DNA of 64,000 nucleotides from Acanthochromis polyacanthus (lineage: Eukaryota > Chordata > Actinopteri > Pomacentridae). Positions 25,901 through 39,400 of this stretch are shown piece after piece (position 1 is the stretch's first letter; each line of letters opens with the position of its first letter). The notes below the pieces were generated by a model that saw only the letters and a list, made by a program, of their open reading frames with translations, was not told where the DNA came from and searched no databases. The stretch covers positions 31,756,482 through 31,820,481 of the forward strand of contig NC_067126.1 of NCBI RefSeq assembly GCF_021347895.1, written 5' to 3'. Made by a program: the position numbers and the translations under genes.

Positions 25901-28900
25901 AAAATAATAAAGCCATTATATATTCTATTCATTTACTCAACTCATGACTCTCGTACATTTAACCACCAGTTCAGGAATAAACTGTGTGGTACACCTGCTT
26001 CATATTAATACAAATCATCACTCACCTGGATTCCAAATGGCTGATCTCTAATATTCATGTCATCCTTTGCATACCTACAAGATACAATAAAAAGGAGAAA
26101 ATAATGTAAATTCTGACAGTACTAGACAAGAACATTTCATTGTGTGTAAAAATAAACTACTTACTTCTCTCGGGGAGCCACCTTCTGCCACTCAAATTTG
26201 TACTCATCTTCCCCTTCCCCCTGAAAGGTACATTTTCATTATGAATTTCAGTATTTAAACCTTACTGGTTATAAATGAATGTAATCAAATGTAAACTAAA
26301 CCCAAAGAAACATTTTTAAGTTCAAAAGAAAGATACTGTATACATATTGCAGACGGTGGCATACTACAGAAATCTGGGTCCTGGATATATATAGTGTACG
26401 TGTTTGTTGTAGCACTGTCATATTTGTCATATAAACTGCATATACAAGTAAACACATTCATCTGTGGAGATGTGTCTGCAATGCACTGCTTACATGACAT
26501 TTAAGGAGGGTTTTATCCCCTGACACTGTAATTAGTCCGTGAAGTTTTTGCTATTAGGTTTGAGAACATCCCTTTGTTTATTTGGCCTTTGTTGTACGGT
26601 GAGTATACAGACAAAGACACATTGCATTGCTGTTCAGGGAACTTTCCCCATACTTTGTTCTGAAAAAGGATGTCGTGTCCTGTGTTGAATACAGAATGAT
26701 CAAAATGCACTGCCTGTCTAAAAAAAGAGTCGCCACTTGGATTTAACTAAGCACATAGGTAAGAGCCTTCCATTGAATAATTACTGCAGTGATGAACATG
26801 TTTCAGCTGCAACGCCTTCTTTAACCCTAGCTGATGCAGTGAGGAGCTTCTCATTTCTTAAACAACCAAGTTGGAAGACATATCCTGTGGTCATGGAAAG
26901 GATGGTCATCTGTCTCAGAAGGGTCAAATTATTGGTCTGCATCAAGCAAAGAAAACAACCAAGAAGATTTCTGAAACTACTAAAATCAGGTTACGAACCA
27001 TCCAACGTATTATTAAAACCTGACGGGTAGTGGTGAACCATTATCTTCAAGGAACAACTGTGGTCGGAACAAACTCTTAGATGCTCGTAGGAAATCAACA
27101 GTAGAATTTATGGCTATGTTTAATAGAGAAAGTAAGAGTATTTCCACATGTACAATGTGAAGGTGACTCTAGGGATTGGGACTAAACAGCTGTAGCTCTA
27201 AGAAAACCACTGATCAGTGAGGCTAATTAATTCAATTTGCTGGTAGCATAAAGATTGGACTCCTGGAGCAATGAAAGAAGGTCATGTGGTCTGATGAGTC
27301 CAGATTGACTCTGTACAAAAGTAATGGGGGCATCAGGGTAAGAAGAGAAGCGGATAAAGTGATGCCGTCATCATGGCTAGTGTCTACCACCCTGTGGGGG
27401 TTAGGGTTATGATCTGGGGTTGATCAGGTGACTAGCTGAATATACTGAATGACCAGGTCTTTCCATCAATGAAGTTTTTCTTCCCTGAAGGCAAAGGCAT
27501 GTTCAAGATGACAATGCCAGGATTCATGGGGCTCACGTTGACAATTAGTGGTTCAAGGGCATGAGACGTCATTTTCACACATTGATTGGCCTCTACAGAG
27601 TCCAGACATCAGCCCCATTGAGAATGTTTGGGATGTCGTCCGACTCTCTCATCATCAATATAAGATCTTGGCAGAAAATTAATGCAACTCTGGACTGAAA
27701 TAATGCTGTGACATTGCAGAAGCTTATCCAAACGCCACGGTGAACGTATGTTGTTCTCAGAGATAAAGGCGGTCCAATGAAATATTAGTGACGTGTGCTG
27801 CTTTTTTTATGGACGGGCAGTAGACAGCATGTATAAATACAAGCTGTTAACTCTTTTTTGAGGACTCTCTAATCATGTTGAGGCCCTGGGAACTTCGATT
27901 TTTTACAGTTTTAAGTTTGTAATTTTTATTACTTTACCTCTTTCTTTTCCTCTTCAGGATAGATGACAGTTATGAAGAGAAAACAAAGAAAAACAAGTAT
28001 TAAAATATTAAGCACTGTTTTCTAAAGAACAAAATCACCAGAATTGCAATATTTGTTAGGGATCAGAACTGCTTTGTGAAATAGATCATTTACCTTTGGA
28101 TGCTCCAGGTGGCGCCTCATACATGAAATTGAGGCCATTTTTAACACGATCATCTCCCATTAAAAGCCTAAAAGTGAGAAAACAATGTATTTCATATTTT
28201 TTTAAACAGCATTTAAATTTACAACATGCTAAGTTGAAGGAGGTCTACACGAACACACAAACAGATCTTAACTTTCTTTAATATTCTATATATATTAATA
28301 AGAAGACTAAAATAAAATGTGGAAAATACATTTGGTAAGAGAGCTGAACTCTAAGGAGATACAAAGTATCTTTCTACATAATAATCTAACCTGTTGTTGT
28401 AAGTGTCTTGCTCTTTGAGATATGCCTGCATGAGGTCTTCTTGCTTCTTCTTCTCGAAAGTGAGTTTCTGTTCTGCGATCCATACCTAAATGACAAAGAA
28501 ACAGAGAGACTTACAGCACATTTTCGTCCTGCTTAGTGTCACAGACATATGGTCAAAGAAAATGTCCTTTTCCAACTTCTGTGTTGGCCTACATGCTGTT
28601 ACAGAGATGTACATATTACAGCAAATATGACTTGTTTTGTCATCAGATGGTTGATTAGTTGACAATAATTTTGATAACTGGTAAAAGAATTACATCATAC
28701 AACATTGACTGATATTAGCTTCTTAGATGTAAGATGCACTTATTTTTAATTTCCTAAGTGGCAAACTTAAATCTGAAGACTTTAGTTTGGACTGGAACAT
28801 TTTTGTGTATTTCATAGGCTAAAAATCCTTACCAGCGGTAGAGAAAACAATATGTAAACATTTTTTTTCTTAAATATATCTGTGAGGTGTGTATCCAGTA

Positions 28901-29239
28901 TATTTTTCGGTTAACATATTGTACCAGAAGTGACTAAAGGTAGTCACCTGTAGTCCCTTGGCAGTGTACAATTAAAACACACATATAATAAGGGAAAATA
29001 TCACTACAGTGTTTGCTGCTGATGCCAACACTAAATCACACAATCCACATTAAATATTATAAACACAACATTAAACAGCACACATTAGAAGCAGCAAGAA
29101 TTTCCGTTACAAGAATCAATCAATGAACTGCCATTATACAAAGCATTTGCTTGCAATAGAAAAACAGAGACATTTAATAAAACGTGTAAATGGACTCATA
29201 TTGAAACGTGTAACTGGAAAACTGAAATGAGCTGTTCAC

Positions 29240-29297
<58 letters not shown>

Positions 29298-29802
29298 CTT
29301 TAATAACCCCGACTGAAATTAAGTGTTGAGCAGCGTTACATAGAATACAGTATTTACACATTCCAAGGCACAGATAAAATTAAAGTGAGTGTAGTGATTT
29401 AAGTGGCTTGACAGGCAGTAGGAAAACATAAAAGTTGCATGGACAATCTACAGTAATATAACGCTTAACTCAACAGCACAGTGAGCTACAGACAGCCTTA
29501 GCTTGAAACTAAACGGTGGCTACTTTTATTCAACTACACAGCTATAAAAACAAACTTAGCAAGTTTATGGAATTCCTACATCAATTTTTCTATCAAGAAG
29601 TTAGCACAGTATTAGTTTCAGTACGTAACAAGCTGAGCTAGCAGGCTAACACAGCACAGCTCTTTGGCTAGCAGGCTAAGCTAACGTCTGTTTAGCTTCA
29701 AAAATAGTGACACTGTTAACAAGCACTTACCTTTTTGATATTTGACTTCGACGCAGGGTGAAAATCCTTCTTACACATAAAATTAGCGAACGACTTCCCC
29801 AT
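22916..29802 (-). CDS. cir1: Corepressor interacting with RBPJ 1 (CIR1)
   Basis: Ten coding exons on the minus strand: 29731-29802, 28391-28485, 28094-28167, 27938-27951, 26165-26220, 26026-26074, 25384-25504, 24462-24568, 24074-24159 and 22916-23609. They total 1368 nt, an exact frame of 455 aa (human about 450). The protein starts [20 protein letters not shown], the CIR N-terminal domain, and continues [18 protein letters not shown] zinc-knuckle-like motif C126-x2-C129-x4-H134-x6-C141 lies in [34 protein letters not shown] follows. From about residue 225 the last exon is Lys-, Ser-, Arg/Ser- and Glu-rich with many RS dipeptides. CIR1 is a nuclear linker between the Notch effector RBPJ/CBF1 and SAP30/HDAC corepressors, and also associates with splicing factors. 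Exon 4 (14 nt) is the least sure. The gene is head to head with SCRN3. Confidence 0.95.
24009..24048. repeat. (TAGAA)n plus retroelement-like tail
   Basis: A short AGAAT run is followed by AACTTTATTGATCCCTAGGG. The ACTTTATTGATCC motif next to a microsatellite is common in teleost genomes as the tail of truncated retroelements. It sits in the CIR1 intron before the last exon. Confidence 0.6.
26710..27820 (+). pseudogene. Fossil Tc1/mariner-type DNA transposon in a CIR1 intron
   Basis: This lies in the 1.7 kb CIR1 intron 4, on the strand opposite to the gene. Degenerate ends pair up: CTGCCTGTC at the left, and CTGCCCGTCC in reverse complement at the right, next to TA (27821-27822). Broken pieces of a Tc1-type transposase can be read in shifting plus-strand frames: a [15 protein letters not shown] piece near 26980-27010, a [16 protein letters not shown] piece near 27290-27325, and a [16 protein letters not shown] piece near 27607-27645. 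Frameshifts and stops interrupt the frame, so no active transposase is possible. Length (about 1.1 kb) fits a Tc1 copy that has lost some internal sequence. Confidence 0.85.
29241..29345. repeat. (GATA)n microsatellite plus degenerate retroelement-like tail
   Basis: About 14 GATA units (29241-29297) are followed by TACTTTAATAACCCCGACTG, a degenerate version of the ACTTTATTGATCC tail also seen at 24024. It lies in CIR1 intron 1. Confidence 0.85.
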
Positions 29803-30576
29803 GGCTGAAACCCGTAACGTTAGCTGAGTGGAAACCTTACTGTTAGCTAACGGAGTTTAGCTTCCTACGCAAGTAAACAAAATCGACGACGACAAGAAGA
29901 TAGTTTCACATTGGAGTGAATCGTGTTGGTTAAACTGTTTTGTGCTCAGAAAACTTTGATACAGAACCAGTGAAGATTAAAATTCAGCTACATTACTTAG
30001 ACAATAGAAACCAAAAACTATATTGTTAACTTTATTTTTTGCATGTAAGTAACATAGTTAATCTGCTTCAGGTGCGGTCATACTCTAAAGTATGAGGGAA
30101 ATGACAGACTAAACAATTCAGTATTTTTTAATTAAAATGTTTATAATCATAAAGCTTTCGTTAATGTTAAACTAAAATTATGCAAACGCTCTATAACTAC
30201 CACTGCAATAATATATGAATGAAAAATACAATTTACGCTCCGAACTACGAATATGAGACTTTCTTCACGTTGGTCACGTGACTATACTAGTTCCTATTCC
30301 GTGTCAGTAAACGTGAACTATAACCGATAGACTGAAACAGAAACACACAAGAATAGAAACTGACAGCTCTGGGTGAGACTATTAAGGTACGCTTCATGAC
30401 TACACACTATATGACATTAAACTTCACACAGTTAAGGCTTATAGTGAAGTGTACTGAAGGTGTTAGTGCCTGTTTTTGCCAAGATAACCACGTTATTTAA
30501 ATCTGAACATTGAATATAGTTGTTTTAGTAATGCATGTGGTCAATCTATTATCCTTTCTGGCAGTGTGTGATTAAA
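29803..30576. promoter_or_regulatory. Head-to-head CIR1/SCRN3 promoter region
   Basis: Only 774 bp separate the two divergent start codons, and both 5' UTRs lie inside it, so a shared bidirectional promoter is likely. A 10-bp palindrome GTCACGTGAC sits at 30273-30282; this is the core of E-boxes bound by USF and MiT/TFE factors. SCRN3 probably has a non-coding first exon: possible donors are at 30373 (GTGAGA) or 30387 (GTACGC), and an acceptor CTTTCTGGCAG ends at 30564. No TATA box was recognised. Promoter function is inferred from position. Confidence 0.6.
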
Positions 30577-33755
<3,179 letters not shown>

Positions 33756-34209
33756 GAGGCTTTTTAATCAGGTGGAAGCAGGCTGGAGTGGGACTCATTT
33801 TCAGCCCTGGACTTTCATGCCTCAGACCAGCCCACTTTAGATCACCACCTATTACTATTAAAGTCATGTAATTCTAGCCTTGTCTTGTTATTCAGTGTGT
33901 TTTTCTAAAATATTTCCAATTCAGTGCAAATAAGAGTTGCTTCACAATGAGGATTTATTCTGACATGAGTGCACATCTCCAACATTATTCTTTACAACAA
34001 TATCAGAATCTATATTCTGTTCAAATGAGTGTTCAAGGATATCCAAACGTTAAAAATGAAATAAAAGAAGAAATAAAAATATTAAATTCAAAAAATAAAA
34101 TAAAAGGTGTTGCACTTTCTAATAACACGATCATCTCTTTTTTTTCTCTGCAAGGAAACAGTTCCATCACAACTTAAATTTCACAAATATGAGAACATCA
34201 GTTAAAGGG

Positions 34210-34529
34210 CTAATCTCCAATGGAAGACTGTGCTGTGTGATAAAACTGCACCTTTCAGAGTGGCCTTTTATTGTGGGCAGTCTAAGGCACACCTGTGCAC
34301 TAATCATGGTTTCTAATCAGCATCTTGATATGACACACCTGTGAGGTGGGATGGATTATCTCAGCAAAGGAGAAGTGCTCACTATCACAGATTTAGACAG
34401 ATTTGTGAACAATATTTGAGAGAAATGGTGATATTGTGTATGTGGAAAAAGTTTTAGATCTTTGAGTTCATCTCATAAAAAAAATGGGAGCAAAAACAAA
34501 AGTGTTGCATTTATATTTTTGTTGAGTGT
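34210..34529 (+). mobile_element. DNA-transposon-like fragment (non-autonomous)
   Basis: The text runs CTGCACCTTTCAGAGTGGCC, then GAGGTGGGATGGATTATCTC, GCAAAGGAGAAGTGCTCACT, and ends in GTTGCATTTATATTTTTGTT GAGTGT. I recognise this from memory as one end of a DNA transposon widespread in vertebrate genomes; the class was not verified. It has no coding potential. Confidence 0.6.
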
Positions 34530-34544
34530 CGATGCACACTCAGT

Positions 34545-34870
34545 CATAAAATATCAAATTTTTCGGCAGTCCTGATGTGCATGCAAAGTTTCACGCGTTT
34601 TGGGGTATGTTAAGGTCGCCAAAAATGCATTTCAAAATGTCGAAAAAGAAAGAAAAATAAAAAAAACCATAGGGTCCTAGGCACCGCCTGTCCTCGCCAC
34701 TGTTGGTGCTTGGACCCTAAAAAGCTGCCAGTGGAGGTGGACCAGGAAGAGCGGCAGCAGCATAATAATCAACCCAGTGCCATGACTTAACACCGGCCCT
34801 CGTGGTCCCAAACATCAGACCGGCCCACCGGGAATTGTCCCGGTCCTCCCGATTAGCCACCCCGGGCCTG
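34545..34870. repeat. Two further dispersed-repeat fragments side by side
   Basis: First fragment (about 34545-34725): TTTTTCGGCAGTCCTGATGT, GCAAAGTTTCACGCGTTTTG, and the end GGTGCTTGGACCCTAA. Second fragment (about 34780-34870): GGCCCACCGGGAATTGTCCC, followed by GGTCCTCCCGAT. Both have the look of high-copy fish repeats and appear to be nested scraps of different elements. Confidence 0.55.
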
Positions 34871-36470
34871 GGTGGAAGGACAAATTTGAATTATAAACCA
34901 TAAATCTGTACACAACTAAATACTAACTAAAATCTATGAAACTAATGAATCCTGTGGTGGAAAATATGGACTAAAATGTTGCCTAGGGTTAGAACCATTC
35001 ATCTGAAATGGTTTCTGTGCAAATTCATTATGCAATATAAATTTATTTAAAATAACAATTATCTAGCTTTTGAGAGAAATACGACACAAATTGTATTAGT
35101 AACTTTATTAAAAAGACATGTTTACAGCTACTTTCTCAACATTTTTGAGTTCACAAATAACACTTCTCACTTAAACAAAAAAGCAACAAGCATTTCATTA
35201 ATCTCTAATTACATCATTGTGCGAGGGAAAGAAGAATGGCAGCAGCTCCAGCTTTTAAGAATTTGGGATTATATGAAATAGGATCTTTTTTTCAAGTCAA
35301 GACAAACATTTTCAAGTACAAACACCTGATTTCTTCCAGTATTCAGTCCTTGGGTCATGCTACCGTGATGTTTGGGTTGTATTTTTACTTAGATGTTTTA
35401 AATGTCTTAACTGACAGTTGTCTTTTGCTCTAAATAAATAATTAACATGGAAACATGGACAAAACCTTTTGTCCACAACTGGTCAGCCATTTCTAAAATG
35501 TTGTACTGGGATAACGTAGTCCTGGTAACAGTGTAAACACTGTGGTACATCAATGGCAAGTCATATTAAACTGCAGGTTACCAAAGCAACACTACTTGTG
35601 CTTAATGCTACATTAGCTGCTTAAATTAACTAAACAAACTATGTAAACTGGATTAAAAATCATCCCCATCTTCCCTTTATTTCTTTGGTAGAACAGTGAT
35701 AATGTACAAAGAGGTGTCCCATTGTAGGAAATAACACACTCAGCAGGAGTGGGAATTTTCTTTTTGTCAACAAATTTGTTTGACGAGAACACCTCTTTGT
35801 GCTTCATCACTCACAATGGCATGAAAAAGGCAACCAAGTCAAATCACATAAATTACCTGCATAAACAAACAAGAAAAAGTCACATTCTAAATCTTGCTTC
35901 AGCCTTTGAGATTAGTAATGCCCTGTTACTTAATCCAGTGTTACATATTAATACTGTGTCTTTAACTTATTAAAGACACAGTGGCACATTGAATTATTGA
36001 GTCTCTCTGTTGTACACATTTATTACAATCTGAAGACTGACTTCCTGATTTTGCTGCAATGTACCGCACTTAACAGTAGGTGTGGCTGCAGTATTTCCAC
36101 ACAGTGAAGGGTTGTAACTGTGGCTAAATTCACGGCTACAACTTCACATCTCAGACGTGAACAAGCTCAGCGACATGTTAAATATAAAACATGAACTGGA
36201 TAAAAAAGAAAAGACTGAAATTCCCTTTAAGAACAACTCCACACAGTGCATAGTGACTACTGACCTGTTTGGTTTGACAGAGTGCTGCATTTCTGAACAC
36301 ATGCATCATCAATCAGGTGTGGCCTATTCCCACACCCAACTGTAATGTTACATTGCACAATGGTGCATTGCAAAATACTGTACAGTACAGGGCTGGACAA
36401 GAAATAATTCCCTGTTTGAAATGAAATGCCATTTGCTTTACGGATAAATAAGTGTCAAGTCCCTTGTGTC

Positions 36471-39400
36471 TTACATTATGAAGCGATAATAAAGGGGATT
36501 ATCTTGGAAGCTGTGTTCGTCCTTGATGTGCTGGAGCACCCCACCCTGTTGTAAGCGCGTCCCGTAGAGCACTGCCTCACCACGGTCCTGAGCCAAGCCC
36601 ACCTGCTGAAGCCACTCCACCAGTTCACAGCCAAGAAAACAGTCCACCACAGTCTGCTTTCCACACCTGAAAGTCAAGAGAAGCATTCACCCAAATGACT
36701 GTTGTTCTCTTTAAAGAGAAACCACAAGAAGCAGAGAAACAGACAGAGGCCACACACACCAAAACCACAGAGCAAGAAATAATATTCAAAATAATGTTTA
36801 TCAGGCATTGGGGTTTGTGGATGACTGCCAGGGAACCTGGAAATGTTTATTCATCACCCTCTGACCAGAGCAGCAGTAACACTACATGCTCTCACCTTCT
36901 TGTTTTTACAATGTCATGAAAACACTGCTGTTTGTGGTATCTGGTGAACTGGGTGCAGGTCATTCTGATGTCTTCAGGTAAATCTGTCTGCGGCGGCTCT
37001 TCTTGCTTCTTTCCATACCACAGACTGATTAACCTAAACACCATTTGAAGAAAAAGAAAACATGGGCACTTTATGTGTGCACATACTGTATAAACATACA
37101 GTATTTATAGTATACTGAGGCACAATCTGTTATGTACATTTTTTTTACCTCTTTTTAAATGGCAGTAAAATCAAATGCTTATCCAGACCAAAAAGAGCAA
37201 AGGAGAGAAGTCCCTGTTGACAGAAAATATGACTATCATGGCTTTGGTGTTGCGTTAAAGTAAAGGATCATGATTTTGGGAACATGATATCTGTAACACT
37301 GACCTGTCCATAGTTGGCGACAGCACAGAAGAACAGCAGCTCAAGGTAAAGTCTGCCAGGATCACGGTTAAAGAGCAACCACAAGCAGCTGGACAAGTTC
37401 TGCAGCAAGAGGATTTAAGAGGGATGTTACATGAGAGCATAGACTGTATATAAAAATGGACATAGCATCTGGCTCCAAAAATGAAGCCCACCCGGAAGTC
37501 TCAAAAACTTGAAATATCACGCCGTCCGCTAGGGTTGTCTCCAAAAAGCTTTTGCTCCATAGACCCCAATTCATCACCAGAAAAAATAAAATTTGATATA
37601 CTGATTTTCTGCAGCACAGGATTTTCTTCCCGTTAGTTTTCATGGTCAAAATGAGAAATCAGGTGGCCGATCTGAAAATAAATCAATACTGAATTTTAAA
37701 TAAATCGTTAAAGGTGGCGGAGCCAGGGGGCGTGGCTATACTTGATAGACAGTCTTGTCTGGAATGATTGACAGATCCTTTAGGGCGAGGCTTTCAGCAG
37801 TCTGGCTTCAGTCTGGCCCGTCCATAGACTGATCCTGCCCTAGTTGCTCTCCGGTCCAGTCTGTTTGATGACGCTTTTTATGTCACTGGCTCCAAAAAAT
37901 CTAAAATGGCGACCAGGAAGTAGCAAAATCTGGGCTTCATTTTCTCGGCGTTGAAACCAACGGGTGATGTCACGGTTAGTTCACGCCTGTATGAGTGGTA
38001 TGCTGATCCTGTTCATAAAACCAGCTTGTAGAACCAGGAGAGTGAAATGTACTGCATTTAGACATTCATTTCATTACATTTAATTTCAGTGAGGGAATAG
38101 TACATGTACAAAAATAGAATTGAATTCCTTTTAATGTCATTGCACATTGTGCAACAAAATGAATTAATAATCATAACTGAATTAAAAATAAATACAAGGT
38201 GCATAAGGTAGTTAAGTTGCTAGTAGGCAGTCAGGTCCACACTGCTAGTGTGACTGTTTGACAGAATTAAGTTTGGTTTTTCAGTCCACTTGAGGAAGCA
38301 TCTACCTGAGGGTCGTGGACCAAAAAAATGGTGTCTAAGATAAAAATTAAGTAACAATTTTTTCTCAGCATGACAGAAATATATAGAAATCACATACAAT
38401 AATAAACAATAATCCATACAAAATTATTTCTAATGGGGTTTTAAAATAAGTTTTTATAAACCCATGTATTTAAAGACTTTATATACTTTAAAGTCTCCCA
38501 CTGACAGGAGTTAAAATTCCACAGCTCAGTCATTTGTATCTGATTTGGTTTGTGATGCACTGAATATAATAATGCAGGCAGGTGAAAGCTGACTTCATGT
38601 CACTTTAAAACTGAAAGGTGGTGGTTTACTCACAGCAAGCAGGCTGACAGTCAGAAGCACACACATGAGCAGATGACGGGTCTCTTGTCTGTCTGCAACC
38701 TGTTGGAGCTCCTCCACTTGGACAAGGAGGCAGTCTGTTGACTCACACCCGCTCTCACACTGACCTGAGGGGGGCAGCAGAACAGAAGCTGAACAAACTA
38801 CATCTAACCAACTACATGCAAAAACACTTACATTTCTCAAATACAAGGTTACATGACTAGAGAGATTCTGCTACTGTTATTTAAGTCTACTATGTTTCAA
38901 ATTCTTACAAAAGAAAAACTGCAAGTTAGTCGGTTATAAATACCTGCGAGTGTGGTTGGTGTGTTATTCATGTTTGTACTGATGATCATATCAGGCATGG
39001 GCTGGGGTGACGCACAGTCACATATGAGGCACGCTGATAAAGGAAGAGAAAAGGGCAAGTGATTCTGTGACTACATTAGCACAATTCTTCTCATTTTCCA
39101 CTCGAAGCAGAAAAAAGTACAATAATTCAATAAAGTACTACAATAATAAAGCTACATAGCTTCTTATTTCATTGACTGACGCACATCTGAAAACAAAAAC
39201 AAACCATATGTTCAATTAATAAGTATGTTTTCATTTGTGACCCACTTTCTAACAAAGTGTATTCCCTGTTTTTATATGATTTGTTTAGTAATGCTTTTAC
39301 AATGCTTGTATTGCAATAATATAATGGAAAAATGTTATACTTTAACAGACAAGTGTCCAACAAATCGCACTGACACAACAATACCGGTTTAGAGCTTTGC

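Larger units (their letters stand above)
33756..35100. other. SCRN3 3' flank, cluster of transposon remnants
   Basis: After a short SCRN3 3' UTR the DNA is mostly fragments of dispersed repeats (34210-34870), then AT-rich sequence up to the probable 3' end of GPR155. No gene was recognised. Confidence 0.6.
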
